Of a DNA stretch of 64,000 nucleotides, positions 1 through 8,375 are shown piece by piece. The stretch is from Heyndrickxia coagulans DSM 1 = ATCC 7050. Its GTDB lineage: Bacteria; Bacillota; Bacilli; Bacillales; Bacillaceae_C. The stretch is taken from positions 26,671 through 90,670 of the forward strand of contig NZ_ALAS01000206.1 of NCBI RefSeq assembly GCF_000290615.1, in the 5' to 3' direction. The translations under genes and the position numbers were made by a program. Under the pieces are notes generated by a model, which was given only the letters and a program-made list of their open reading frames with translations, searched no databases and was not told the DNA's origin. Position 1 is the stretch's first letter. Each line of letters begins with the position of its first letter.

Positions 1-112
1 CTCAAAAAAGGTTAAAAACCGGAACCATTCAAGACAAAAGCACAATCCCGGGCATGATATGTAAACTTTAAACCAAAGGATTGCCGGCTTTCCCCTGAAA
101 AGTTCCGCATAT

Positions 113-141
113 TTGTCTTTTTAGATGTTTTAGAATATTAC
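113..141 (+). promoter_or_regulatory. Candidate sigma-A promoter for the GlsB-like gene
   Basis: TTGTCT at 113-118 and TATTAC at 136-141 are separated by exactly 17 bases. The element lies about 95 bases upstream of the small membrane protein gene. It is a consensus match only. The rest of 1-228 shows no gene. Confidence 0.35.
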
Positions 142-234
142 TGCCCATGTTTAGCCCGGTACAAAGAAGGCAATAAGTACAACGAGTTCGATAAAACAAG
201 ATATGAAACTTAAGTTAACAGGAGGAATGTGAAA

Positions 235-486
235 ATGTCGTTTATTCTATATTTGATCGTAGGCGGGATTATTGGATGGCTTGCAGGATTGATCATGGGA
301 CGGGACATCCCGGGCGGTATCATCGGGAACATTATTGCCGGGATTGTCGGTGCATGGCTTGGCGGCGCGATTTTCGGAAACTGGGGGCCGCATATCGCAG
401 GGATGGCGATCATACCGGCTTTAATCGGGGCGATCATTCTCGTCTTTGTATTAAGCTTTATTTTAAGAATGGCAAGAAAAGCATAA
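235..486 (+). CDS. GlsB/YeaQ/YmgE-family small membrane protein
   Basis: This encodes an 83-residue, very hydrophobic and glycine-rich protein of the transglycosylase-associated / GlsB-YeaQ-YmgE stress-response family. Two or three membrane segments cover nearly its whole length. The N-terminal segment carries the family pattern GWLAGLIMGRD followed by a second glycine-rich helix (NIIAGIVGAWLGG). Its biochemical role is unknown; relatives are often stress-induced. I chose the ATG at 235 because the GGAGG at 221-225 is 9 bases away. A GTG at 229 is in frame but too close to it. The gene is monocistronic and ends in a strong hairpin terminator shared with the convergent next gene. Confidence 0.85.
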   Translation: MSFILYLIVGGIIGWLAGLIMGRDIPGGIIGNIIAGIVGAWLGGAIFGNWGPHIAGMAIIPALIGAIILVFVLSFILRMARKA

Positions 487-496
487 CAGTAAAAAA

Positions 497-520
497 GGGC
501 GGCCGGAACCGCCCTTTTTT
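497..520. terminator. Bidirectional rho-independent terminator
   Basis: The stem GGGCGG (497-502) / CCGCCC (509-514) has a 6-base loop. It is flanked by an A-run on the left and T515-520 on the right, so it can serve both convergent genes. It overlaps the last codons of the lysozyme-like gene. Confidence 0.85.
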
Positions 521-1127
521 ATTTGCTTGCTTTTTCTAAACCTTCTTTTTGATAAAGGCGTACATAGTACATCACTTCGGACACGTATTTGCGGCTGTGA
601 TTATACGCAAAAACCGCTTTTTGAATCTGCCCGTTTGCTGCCCCGTTTTTCGACAAATAATTTGCCGCGCTGAAAATCGCGTCTTTATCGTTAAACGGGT
701 CTGCTTTCCCGTCCCCGTCCGCATCGACGCCGTATCCTCCGTATTTTTTTATGACAGCTGGGTCCGTTTCTTCCCTTTCCGGGATGTCTCCTTTTCCAAG
801 GCCGCTGCATGACGGGTGCTTCCAGCCGACAAATGTGCACGGCATAAATTGCATCGGGCCTTGGGCCCCGGTCGGCGAGACCATCGGCTTCATCGTTGAA
901 AACCTGGTTTCCACCCGGTGATGGGCAGCAAGCACATACCAGGGAACCCCGTATATTTTCTCCGCTTCCAGATAGATGGACAAGTATTTTTCAGGGATTT
1001 GGGGATTCGCTTTTTTCTGGATGTTCTCTTCGAAAATAAAATAGGCGCTTAACACGATGGCCGGAATAAGCAGGATGATCCACGCTTTACCCCGGTTCCG
1101 CTTCTTTTTCTTCCATGTTTTGGGCAT
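519..1127 (-). CDS. Membrane-anchored lysozyme-like / lytic transglycosylase domain protein
   Basis: The product has 202 residues: a very basic N-terminus (KKKKRNRGK), one membrane anchor (about residues 15-35) and an extracytoplasmic lysozyme-superfamily domain. The SLT/lysozyme signature is visible. A candidate catalytic Glu lies in HRVETRFS, and SPTGAQGPMQFMP is the family's G-x-MQFMP motif. NYLSKNG and VFAYNHS match the usual C-terminal helices. It should cleave or remodel peptidoglycan outside the membrane. An odd feature is DADGDGKADPFNDKDA, which resembles a calcium-binding loop seen in related phage-type lysozymes. ATG at 1127 is preferred for spacing from AAAGGA; a GTG at 1133 is the alternative. 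Confidence 0.8.
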   Translation of the reverse strand: MPKTWKKKKRNRGKAWIILLIPAIVLSAYFIFEENIQKKANPQIPEKYLSIYLEAEKIYGVPWYVLAAHHRVETRFSTMKPMVSPTGAQGPMQFMPCTFVGWKHPSCSGLGKGDIPEREETDPAVIKKYGGYGVDADGDGKADPFNDKDAIFSAANYLSKNGAANGQIQKAVFAYNHSRKYVSEVMYYVRLYQKEGLEKASK

Positions 1128-1186
1128 TTCCACTTGAATCCTTTCATCAATCCGTTAAAACCTCTCCCCTTTATATTATCGAATGT

Positions 1187-1221
1187 AAAAGCCGAAATCC
1201 ATAGGAAGATTCCGGCTTTTT
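1187..1221 (-). terminator. Terminator of the acyl-CoA ligase gene
   Basis: Read on the minus strand, AAAGCCGGAATC pairs with GGATTTCGGCTTT around a short loop and ends in a T-run. It sits 10 bases after the ligase stop codon. Confidence 0.75.
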
Positions 1222-1231
1222 CCCGCATACA

Positions 1232-2851
1232 TTACTGCACGCCTGCATAATGGCCCTCAAGCTGTTCGCGCAATGCCCGTTTTAAAAACTTGCCGACGGA
1301 CGTTTTCGGGATTTCTTTCATAAACAAAATGTCGTCTGGGACCCACCATGAGGCAAATTGTGTTTTCAAATCATCTTTCAGTTCCGCGGCCGTGATTTTA
1401 TTTTCATATCCGCTTTTTAAAACCACACAGCCGAGCGGGCGTTCCTGCCATTTCGGATGGGGGACGGCAATGACGGCTGCTTCAAAGACCGCTTCATGCG
1501 ACATGAGAGCGTTTTCAATTTCCACAGAAGAAATCCATTCACCGCCGCTTTTGATCAGATCTTTTGTCCGGTCGGTAATCTTCAGGTACCCATCCTGGTC
1601 CACGACCGCAATATCCCCAGTATACAGCCAGCCGTCCCTAAATGCTTCCTGCGTGCGCTCGTCACAGTAATATTCATCCGCGATCCACGGCCCTCTTACG
1701 GTCAGTTCCCCCATTGTTTTTCCGTCCCATGGCACTTCCCCGTTCTCATTGACGACTTTTACCTCAACACCGGGAACAGGCAGCCCGGTTTTTCCTCTCA
1801 CATCCACAATTTCGTCCACGGTAAAATGGTCCATGCTGCTTTTTAACGTGGCCAGCGAAACAATCGGGGTCGTTTCCGTCATCCCGTAGCCGGTCATAAA
1901 CGGCACTTTGTACGTTTCCTCGTAAGCACGGATCAATCCTTTCGGCGATGCCGCACCCCCGCTTACGATCAGGCGGAGGCTGCTGATATCATACGGCTTT
2001 TCCTGCAGCACTTTCAGCATGCCGATCCAAATCGTCGGGACGCCTGCTGTCATCGTGACTTTTTCTTTTTCAATGAGTTGTGCGAGAATTTCCGGTGTAA
2101 AAGAAGGCCCCGGCAGCACCTGGGTTGCCCCGAACCAGGTGGCTGCATAGGGAAGCCCCCAGGCATTGACATGAAACATCGGGACGACCGTCATGGCGAC
2201 GTCGCGTTCCTGGACACTGAGCTGGTCGGCAAGCCCGAGTGCCATGCTGTGCAAATAAAGGCCGCGGTGGGAATAGACAACCCCTTTCGGATAGCCGGTC
2301 GTTGCCGACGTGTAGCACATCGCGGCTGGCGCATGTTCATCAAGGTCATGTAAAAACGGATAACGCCCGTCGCCTTCTTCCAGGATGGCTTCATAATTGG
2401 AGACAGGAAACAAGGTTGTTTCTGGAATCGTTTTTTCGTCGCTCATAATGATAAAATGCTCGACCGTTTTCAGGCGGCCCCGGATTTTTTCAATCACCGG
2501 GAAGAGATCTTCATCGATAAGCAAAATTTTATCTTCCGCATGGTTAATAACGTGGGCGAGATGGTCTTCCGACAGGCGGATGTTAACCATATGGAGGACA
2601 GCCCCGCGGCACGGCACGGCAAAATAGGCCTCTAAATGGCGGTGGTGGTTCCATGCAAACGTACCGATCCGGTCTCCTTTTTTCATGCCGAGTTTTTCCA
2701 GCGCACTTGCAAGACGGCGTGTCCGTTTTGCAATTTCACGATACGGAATCCGCTGAATCCCGGTGTGCGTCCGCGAGATGACATATTTCTCGGGAAAATA
2801 GCGTTCAGCCCTCTCAATCATCGAAGAAAGTAGAAGTGGCGTCTTCATCAT
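1232..2851 (-). CDS. Medium/long-chain fatty acid--CoA ligase (AMP-binding)
   Basis: The 539-residue protein belongs to the ANL adenylate-forming superfamily. It activates a fatty acid to acyl-AMP and then acyl-CoA. The P-loop-like motif reads YTSATTGYPKG, with Ala where TSGTTG is usual. The adenine motif is GYGMTETTP, the hinge region is GWLYTGDIAVVDQDGY, and TDRTKDLIKSGGEW matches the fatty-acyl-CoA synthetase signature. The catalytic Lys lies near the C-terminus in PKTSVGKFLKR. Length and motifs fit the AlkK/LcfB-like branch, and chain-length preference cannot be read from sequence. The start is the first of two ATGs after AAAGGGG. It is transcribed alone. Confidence 0.88.
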   Translation of the reverse strand: MMKTPLLLSSMIERAERYFPEKYVISRTHTGIQRIPYREIAKRTRRLASALEKLGMKKGDRIGTFAWNHHRHLEAYFAVPCRGAVLHMVNIRLSEDHLAHVINHAEDKILLIDEDLFPVIEKIRGRLKTVEHFIIMSDEKTIPETTLFPVSNYEAILEEGDGRYPFLHDLDEHAPAAMCYTSATTGYPKGVVYSHRGLYLHSMALGLADQLSVQERDVAMTVVPMFHVNAWGLPYAATWFGATQVLPGPSFTPEILAQLIEKEKVTMTAGVPTIWIGMLKVLQEKPYDISSLRLIVSGGAASPKGLIRAYEETYKVPFMTGYGMTETTPIVSLATLKSSMDHFTVDEIVDVRGKTGLPVPGVEVKVVNENGEVPWDGKTMGELTVRGPWIADEYYCDERTQEAFRDGWLYTGDIAVVDQDGYLKITDRTKDLIKSGGEWISSVEIENALMSHEAVFEAAVIAVPHPKWQERPLGCVVLKSGYENKITAAELKDDLKTQFASWWVPDDILFMKEIPKTSVGKFLKRALREQLEGHYAGVQ

Positions 2852-2892
2852 CAGTATCTACCCCTTTATCTGTAATATATGTTTATCCCGGT

Positions 2893-3573
2893 TTAGAAAA
2901 ACCATGGCAGGATAAAAGAAGTTAAAATGGCGGCCATTCCCATCGCCACACCTGATACGGCACCCTGCAGCTCCCCTTCCTTTACGGCTTCCCCCGTTCC
3001 GATCCCATGGGAAATCGTGCCGAGCGCAAGGCCTCGCGATACCGGGTCATGGACGCGCGCCAAAGATAAGAGCTTCAGGCCGAACATGGCGCCGATCATC
3101 CCGGTAATCATGACAAACCCGGCGACCAGCACCTCATTGCCACCGATGATTTTTGCCACCTCGCTTGCAACCGGCACGGTGACGGATTTCACGGCAAGGG
3201 AAGCAAAAATATTGTGCGACAGCTGGAAAATTTTGGCCAGGGCGAGGGCGGTCCCGACAGTCAGCATGCTGCCTGAAAGAATGCCGCCGACAACCGGCAG
3301 AAAATAGCGCGCAAGAATCGCCCTGTTTTTATAAAGCGGCACAGCCAGCGCAACGGTGGCCGGGCCGAGAAAATAGGTCATGACCCCTTTTGCGGGAAGA
3401 TACGCTTTATAGGATATATGGCTTGCGGTCAATAGCATGATCAATACCACCGTACTGAAAAATACAGGCGTTGTGAACGGGGAAGGAAACCTTCTCGATA
3501 ACCGCAACGACAGCAGGTAAACGAAAACGGTGATGAAAATGCTATAAAGTGTCACGGCGTAACTGCTGCTCAT
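2893..3573 (-). CDS. lrgB: LrgB/CidB-family membrane protein
   Basis: A 226-residue polytopic membrane protein of the LrgB/CidB family, which partners with the holin-like LrgA/CidA. The family is linked to control of murein hydrolase activity and, in some bacteria, to pyruvate or other overflow-metabolite transport. The conserved C-terminal block with GLALGTISHGIGTGEA is present. The gene overlaps the lrgA-like gene by about 32 bases and should be co-translated. ATG at 3573 follows GTGAGG with good spacing; a GTG at 3585 is in frame. Which of the Lrg, Cid or YwbG/YsbB-type systems is closest cannot be decided here. Confidence 0.85.
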   Translation of the reverse strand: MSSSYAVTLYSIFITVFVYLLSLRLSRRFPSPFTTPVFFSTVVLIMLLTASHISYKAYLPAKGVMTYFLGPATVALAVPLYKNRAILARYFLPVVGGILSGSMLTVGTALALAKIFQLSHNIFASLAVKSVTVPVASEVAKIIGGNEVLVAGFVMITGMIGAMFGLKLLSLARVHDPVSRGLALGTISHGIGTGEAVKEGELQGAVSGVAMGMAAILTSFILPWFF

Positions 3574-3937
3574 GGCTTGCCTCACGCCCCCTTGCCAAAA
3601 GCTGGGCGGACATCCCCGTCCCTACAATGCCGGCTACCGCGCTGACAGCCAGTATTACGGTCAGCACCACGCCATTATGGAGGAAAAATGAACCGAGCGA
3701 CATCAGCCCGACGGAAATCGGAATAAAAAAGAAGGATAAATGTTTTAAAATCCATGTTGCGCCCGTATCGATCCACTGCAGCTTCAAAATGCCCGTGAAT
3801 AATAAAAGAAACAGCACCAGCATGCCAAATACATTCCCTGGTACCGGCAAATGCAGGATTTTGACTGCTTCCAGCCCGATTTCGTAAATGACCCAGAGCA
3901 AACCGATCTGCAGTGCACCAATTACTGCTTTTTTCAC
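3542..3937 (-). CDS. lrgA: LrgA/CidA-family holin-like protein
   Basis: A 131-residue holin-like membrane protein with four hydrophobic segments. It carries the family block LPVPGNVFGMLVLFLLL followed by FFFIPISVGLM. Together with the downstream lrgB-like gene it forms the two-gene unit proposed to modulate autolysis or metabolite export. The reading frame is open upstream, but GTG at 3937 lies 8 bases after AAGGGAG and gives the normal family N-terminus (KKAVIGALQIG), so I start there. The promoter region just upstream contains two CTGTA/TACAG dyads, so regulated expression is likely. Confidence 0.85.
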   Translation of the reverse strand: MKKAVIGALQIGLLWVIYEIGLEAVKILHLPVPGNVFGMLVLFLLLFTGILKLQWIDTGATWILKHLSFFFIPISVGLMSLGSFFLHNGVVLTVILAVSAVAGIVGTGMSAQLLARGREASHEQQLRRDTL

Positions 3938-3960
3938 GTTGCATACTCCCTTTTTATTTG

Positions 3961-4020
3961 CTGTATTATTACAGTTCTTATTATACAAATATTCCATACA
4001 GATTTTAAATATCCTGTATG
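3961..4020 (-). promoter_or_regulatory. lrgAB promoter with two CTGTA/TACAG dyads
   Basis: Read on the minus strand, TATAAT (3980-3985) is a clear -10. A perfect 14-base palindrome, CTGTATTATTACAG (3961-3974), lies at about the start of transcription. A second perfect dyad, CATACAG (3995-4001) / CTGTATG (4014-4020), brackets the -35 position. Operators at both sites suggest one regulator binding twice. The regulator is not in the window. Confidence 0.5.
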
Positions 4021-4062
4021 ATTTTTTCAAAAAAAAATCATTTTTCATTTTTTCTCCCCGGA

Positions 4063-4092
4063 GCATAAAGGCAGCTGGCCATCCGCATCCTA
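4063..4092 (+). promoter_or_regulatory. Sigma-G-like promoter of the SASP gene
   Basis: GCATA (4063-4067) and CATCCTA (4086-4092) are separated by 18 bases. This matches the forespore sigma-G consensus GHATR-N18-CATNNTA. It lies directly upstream of a SASP gene, as expected. The predicted start is only about 12 bases before the ATG, which is unusually short. Confidence 0.55.
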
Positions 4093-4110
4093 TAAGGGGA
4101 GGGAATCCGC

Positions 4111-4386
4111 ATGCCAAAACGAAAAAGAAAACCGCTTATCGCAGAATCAAGGAGCGCGCTTGACCGGTTCAAAACCGAAGTGATGGCCAAAGAAGGATAT
4201 CGTACCGATACGGACCACCCGGACGATATCAAATACGAGGTGGCCAGTGAACGCGGCATTCCGCTTCAAAAAGGCTATAACGGCAAACTGACGGCTGAAC
4301 AGGCCGGAAAAATCGGCGGGCCGATCGGCGGAAACATGGTGAAAGAACTGGTCCGGATGGCGCAGGAACAATTAAAGAAAAAATAA
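4111..4386 (+). CDS. Alpha/beta-type small acid-soluble spore protein
   Basis: A 91-residue alpha/beta-type SASP, which coats DNA in the dormant spore and protects it from UV and heat. The germination-protease site is visible as KYEVASERG (about residues 44-52). The second conserved block is KLTAEQAGKIGGPIGGNMVKELV. The basic N-terminal extension (KRKRKP) and two-residue insertions make it longer than the usual 60-75 residues. A strong ribosome-binding site (GGGGAGGG) lies 7 bases before the ATG. The sigma-G-like element upstream fits forespore expression. It is monocistronic with its own terminator. Confidence 0.88.
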   Translation: MPKRKRKPLIAESRSALDRFKTEVMAKEGYRTDTDHPDDIKYEVASERGIPLQKGYNGKLTAEQAGKIGGPIGGNMVKELVRMAQEQLKKK

Positions 4387-4387
4387 A

Positions 4388-4412
4388 ACGGGCAGAGAAT
4401 TTCCCTGCCCGT
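4388..4412 (+). terminator. Terminator of the SASP gene
   Basis: ACGGGCAG (4388-4395) pairs with CTGCCCGT (4405-4412) around a 9-base loop, followed by a T-rich stretch. It sits just after the TAA stop. Confidence 0.8.
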
Positions 4413-4448
4413 TTGTTATAGTACAGACTCCGCTTCACATTGCTGGAT

Positions 4449-6467
4449 TTATCCGGCTGCTTCCGTTCCGCCTGAATGCTGCATTTGGTACATTTGATAA
4501 TACTTCCCTTTTCTTTCCATTAACGCTTCATGGCTTCCGCGTTCCACAATCCGGCCACGGTCCAGCACCAAAATCTGGTCGGCATTTTTGATGGTGGAAA
4601 GCCGGTGGGCAATGATAAACGTGGTCCTTCCTTTTTTCAGGACATCCATGGCATGCTGGATGGCCAATTCCGTTTCCGTATCAATATTGGACGTCGCCTC
4701 ATCAAGAATTAAGATAGCCGGGTCAAAAGCAAGTGCGCGGGCAAACGAGATGAGCTGGCGCTGCCCGCTCGATAAAGTGCTCCCCTTTTCAAAGACCGGT
4801 TCATCGAGCCCTTCTTCCAGATTTCCGATCACTTGATCGGCGCCGACCGCTTTTAACACGGCAGCCGCTTTTTCTCTTGTAATCCGCGGGTCCCCGAGGC
4901 TGACATTTGAATAAATCGTGCCGGTAAACAAATACGGGTCCTGCAGCACGATCGCCATATGTTCACGGACGGCCTGCCGCGGAAGCGACCGGATATCCGT
5001 CCCGTCAATCCGGATTTCTCCTTCATTACAATCGTAAAAACGGAACAGCACATTCATAATGGAACTTTTCCCGGATCCGGTATGGCCGACAAGCGCGACC
5101 GTTTCACCCGGCTTTGCCTCAAAGTCAATGTCTTTCAGCACATATTCGTTTTCTTTGTAGCCGAAAAAGACGTGCCGGAACTCCACATGCCCTTTAAAGC
5201 GCGGTACGGATTTCGCCTCCGCATCCTCGCCTTTTTCGTCCAGCAGCCTGAAAACACGTTCGCCGGCAACAAGCGCCTGCTCAAGATTGCTGAACTGGTT
5301 GACAATATTGCTGATCGGGTTAAACAGCCGGTTAATATAGTCCACATAGGCATACAAAAGGCCGACGGAGAGCCCGGCTGACAAACCGGAAAGGGCGCTG
5401 TGCCCGAAATACCAGAGAAACGCCACAAGCACGAGATTTTTTAAAATGCCGGTTAAATTATGGGACGACAAGGCGTTTAACACCAGCATTTTGTTCTGGT
5501 ATTTAAAATGCGTCCGATTCAGCTGTTCAAAGGTTTCCTTCGTTTGCTTTTCGCGCCGGAAAGCCTGGATGACCGGCATGCCCTGGATCGACTCATTGAT
5601 CATGGCATTCATTTCGCTCACTTTCGAACGGATCATCCGGTTGTACTGCTGGGCAAACTTCCGGTATACCCGCATCCACAGCCATAAAATGGGCATTAAC
5701 AACAGGCAGACAAGCGCAAGTTTCCAGTCGAGCAAAAACATTGCAATATAAATGCCGGCAATATAAACCAGGCCGCTGAAAAAGTTTGACAGCACAGCCA
5801 CATACAATTCGTGGATGGCTTCCGTATCATTGGTGATGCGCGAGACAATCTTTCCGGCCGGCAGGTTGTCAAAAAATGGGATCGGCAATTTTTGCAAGTG
5901 GATAAAAAGGTCATTCCGCATTTTCTGGATAATCCGGTTTGCAGCTTTTTGCAAATAAAAATATTGCGTAAACTGGCCGAATCCCGACACAACATAAAGG
6001 CCGAAATACAAGATTAACAGTTTCAAAATATACGGGATTTCCGGGCTGTAAAAGCGGAGCACGCCCGCATAGGATATCTTTTCCGCCCGGTAAGAAGCCG
6101 TTTTGCCATTATAGGTCATATATAGTTTTCCGTCCCGGTACGTATTTTTCCCGCCGGTTTCAACACGGCCTTTTACGAAATAAAAGTTTCTTCCTGCCTG
6201 GACAATCGTCCGCTTCTTCCCTTTTTTCTCCTCAGCGGAAGCATAAACAAGCCGTTTGTAATGGCGGCCGTGATAAGAAACCGCCTGGCGGCCATCATGG
6301 GTCTCCACCCATACGCTTTCAATGCCGGTGATATGGCGGTCAATCATCGTTTTTGCCACGATCGGGCTGAACACATCCGCCCCAACGGCAACCATAAGGG
6401 CCGCGAGCGCAATCAAAATGGAACGTTTAAAGTTCATCGCATAGCGGAAAAGCCGTTTTGCAGCCAT
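4449..6467 (-). CDS. bmrD: Heterodimeric multidrug ABC exporter subunit, BmrD/YheH-like
   Basis: A 672-residue half-transporter with an N-terminal ABC transmembrane domain (six helices) and a C-terminal ATPase. Length and layout match B. subtilis BmrD, including the roughly 110-residue extracytoplasmic insertion between TM1 and TM2. The ATPase has Walker A GHTGSGKSS, Q-loop VLQDPYLFTGT, signature TLSSGQRQLIS, Walker B ILILDEATSNID and the H-loop in IAHRLST. The canonical Glu after Walker B marks this as the subunit with the catalytically competent site. It starts one base overlapping the bmrC-like stop (TAATG), so the two are translationally coupled. The expected role is proton-independent drug efflux as a dimer. 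Confidence 0.88.
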   Translation of the reverse strand: MAAKRLFRYAMNFKRSILIALAALMVAVGADVFSPIVAKTMIDRHITGIESVWVETHDGRQAVSYHGRHYKRLVYASAEEKKGKKRTIVQAGRNFYFVKGRVETGGKNTYRDGKLYMTYNGKTASYRAEKISYAGVLRFYSPEIPYILKLLILYFGLYVVSGFGQFTQYFYLQKAANRIIQKMRNDLFIHLQKLPIPFFDNLPAGKIVSRITNDTEAIHELYVAVLSNFFSGLVYIAGIYIAMFLLDWKLALVCLLLMPILWLWMRVYRKFAQQYNRMIRSKVSEMNAMINESIQGMPVIQAFRREKQTKETFEQLNRTHFKYQNKMLVLNALSSHNLTGILKNLVLVAFLWYFGHSALSGLSAGLSVGLLYAYVDYINRLFNPISNIVNQFSNLEQALVAGERVFRLLDEKGEDAEAKSVPRFKGHVEFRHVFFGYKENEYVLKDIDFEAKPGETVALVGHTGSGKSSIMNVLFRFYDCNEGEIRIDGTDIRSLPRQAVREHMAIVLQDPYLFTGTIYSNVSLGDPRITREKAAAVLKAVGADQVIGNLEEGLDEPVFEKGSTLSSGQRQLISFARALAFDPAILILDEATSNIDTETELAIQHAMDVLKKGRTTFIIAHRLSTIKNADQILVLDRGRIVERGSHEALMERKGKYYQMYQMQHSGGTEAAG

Positions 6468-8218
6468 TATGCTTCCACCTCCTCACGGGACTTGAGCTGT
6501 TGGCGCATGTACTGTTCGTAATACCAGCCCTTGTTTTTCAACAGCTGTTCGTGCGTCCCTTCCTCCGTGATAAGGCCGTTATCGAGGACGACAATCCACT
6601 GGGCGTGTTCAATCGCCGACAGCCGGTGGGTCGCGATGATGGTCGTTTTATTTTTCCGCTCTTTCCGGATGTTCGCAATAATGGACGCCTCGGTCTTGGC
6701 ATCGACAGCGGACAGCGCGTCATCCAGGATCAGAATTTCCGGATCTTTTATGACGGCCCGTGCAATCGAGATCCGCTGTTTCTGCCCGCCTGATAAAGCC
6801 ACCCCTTTTTCGCCGACAAGCGTTTCAAGGCCGTCCGGGAGCATTTCAATATCTTTTTCAAGCGATGCGGTCCGGATTGCTTTCTGCAGTTCCGCTTCCC
6901 CAGCCGAATCGGTACCGAACAGAATGTTTTCTTTCACCGTTCTGGAGAAAAGCACATGGTCCTGCGGCACATACCCGATCCAGCCTAACACTTCTTCTTT
7001 GCTCAGTTGTTCAATCGGGACGCCGGACACAAGCAGCCGGCCGCTTCCAAGCGGGTATTCGCGCAACAGCTGTTTGATCAACGTTGTTTTTCCGCTGCCG
7101 GTTTTGCCGGTGATTCCGACCGTCTCCCCTTTTTTGATCTTTAAATGAATATGCTTCAGGTTCTCTTCCCGCGACTTCGGATAGTGGAAAGTATAATCGG
7201 CAAATTCTATGATATCCGGCTGTTCAACCGTTTTCGGGTTTTCCGGGTCTTTTACATCTTCCGCATACCGCAATGTTTCATTTACACGATCCAGCGAAGC
7301 ATTGCCGCGCTGCATGACATTCATTAATTCCCCGATCGCAAACATCGGCCATGTCAGCATGCCCAAATAGACATTAAAGGAAACAAGATTTCCAAGTGTA
7401 ATTTGCTGGTGAAAAACGAGATAAGTGCCGTAAGCAAGGCCGATCGTGTAACTCATCCCGGTAATGATCTTTGTCAGCGGGTTAAAAAGCGCGTCAATTT
7501 TTTCGACCGCAATGTTTTTTTGATAAACGTCCTCCGTCATCGCCCGGAATCTTGATACGTCCGCTTTTTCCTGGTTATAAGCACGGATGACACGGACGCC
7601 GGCAACCGACTCCAGCACCCGGTTATTTAAATCCCCGAAGGCGTCCTGGGCGACTGTAAAGCGTTTATGGATTTTCTCTCCCAGCACTTTAATGCCGGCT
7701 GCCAGAAACGGAAGCGGCAAGATCGAAACGAGCGTTAACTTCCATGAGATCAGCACGGCCATGGTCAGAATAATGGTCAGCATATACATTGTTGAATCAA
7801 CAAGCGTCAGAATCCCGAAACCCGCTGTCTGGGATACTGCCCGCAAATCATTCGTCGCCCGCGCCATAAGATCGCCCGTACGGTTCCGTTCAAAAAAAGG
7901 GGGCGCCATTTTTAAAAAATGGTTCATTAACCGGGACCGCAGCATTTTTTCCACGATAAACGCCCCGCCGAACAAGTTATACTGCCATATATAGGTCAGG
8001 CCGTAAAGGGCAGCTGCAATCGCCAGCATAACGCCGATATAGAGGGAAAAAATGTGCGCTGTCATCTCCCCGGTGAATATTTTATCAATGGAATCGCCGA
8101 GAATCATCGGCGGGAGCACTTCCAGCAAGTTGACAACCGAAAGTGCAAGCACTGCAATCGCATATCTTTTCCAATATGCTTTAAAAAACCAGCCTAATTT
8201 CCCCAGTACACTAAACAA
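6467..8218 (-). CDS. bmrC: Heterodimeric multidrug ABC exporter subunit, BmrC/YheI-like
   Basis: A 583-residue half-transporter. Its N-terminus (MFSVLGKLGWFFKAYW) and length match B. subtilis BmrC/YheI. The ATPase has Walker A GKTGSGKTT, signature VALSGGQKQRI and Walker B ILILDDALSAVD. Asp replaces the catalytic Glu, which is the expected degenerate site of the asymmetric pair. The start is TTG at 8218, placed 7-8 bases after GGAGGAGG; the next ATG would remove family-conserved sequence. In B. subtilis the pair is induced by translation-blocking drugs through a leader peptide. A small ORF lies 75 bases upstream here. Confidence 0.9.
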   Translation of the reverse strand: MFSVLGKLGWFFKAYWKRYAIAVLALSVVNLLEVLPPMILGDSIDKIFTGEMTAHIFSLYIGVMLAIAAALYGLTYIWQYNLFGGAFIVEKMLRSRLMNHFLKMAPPFFERNRTGDLMARATNDLRAVSQTAGFGILTLVDSTMYMLTIILTMAVLISWKLTLVSILPLPFLAAGIKVLGEKIHKRFTVAQDAFGDLNNRVLESVAGVRVIRAYNQEKADVSRFRAMTEDVYQKNIAVEKIDALFNPLTKIITGMSYTIGLAYGTYLVFHQQITLGNLVSFNVYLGMLTWPMFAIGELMNVMQRGNASLDRVNETLRYAEDVKDPENPKTVEQPDIIEFADYTFHYPKSREENLKHIHLKIKKGETVGITGKTGSGKTTLIKQLLREYPLGSGRLLVSGVPIEQLSKEEVLGWIGYVPQDHVLFSRTVKENILFGTDSAGEAELQKAIRTASLEKDIEMLPDGLETLVGEKGVALSGGQKQRISIARAVIKDPEILILDDALSAVDAKTEASIIANIRKERKNKTTIIATHRLSAIEHAQWIVVLDNGLITEEGTHEQLLKNKGWYYEQYMRQQLKSREEVEA

Positions 8219-8292
8219 ACCGTCGTCCTCCTCCCGTCATTTCTGTTCTCTAACCGCCTTTTTTCTATCCGTAAGACAATAGCAAAACCGGA

Positions 8293-8361
8293 TTATTCTT
8301 CATCCTCTTCATCCCCTTTTTCAAAATGTCCATAGCCTGGAAAAGCACAGCCCTTCAACAT
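8293..8361 (-). CDS. Possible 22-residue leader peptide upstream of bmrC
   Basis: The ORF reads MLKGCAFPGYGHFEKG and then an acidic DEEDEE tail before TAA. It sits between the HesB-like gene and bmrC. Its position recalls the bmrB leader of B. subtilis, whose translation controls bmrCD. No good ribosome-binding site is visible, although the start is only 14 bases after the preceding stop, so translational coupling is possible. I could not find a convincing terminator/antiterminator pair between it and bmrC. I cannot confirm similarity to BmrB from memory. Confidence 0.35.
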   Translation of the reverse strand: MLKGCAFPGYGHFEKGDEEDEE

Positions 8362-8375
8362 AAAGTTCAAAAAAA

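Noticed and set aside
1232..2851. TSATTGYPKG as an inactivating change in the acyl-CoA ligase
   Set aside because: Ala at that loop position also occurs in active family members as far as I recall; all other motifs are intact.
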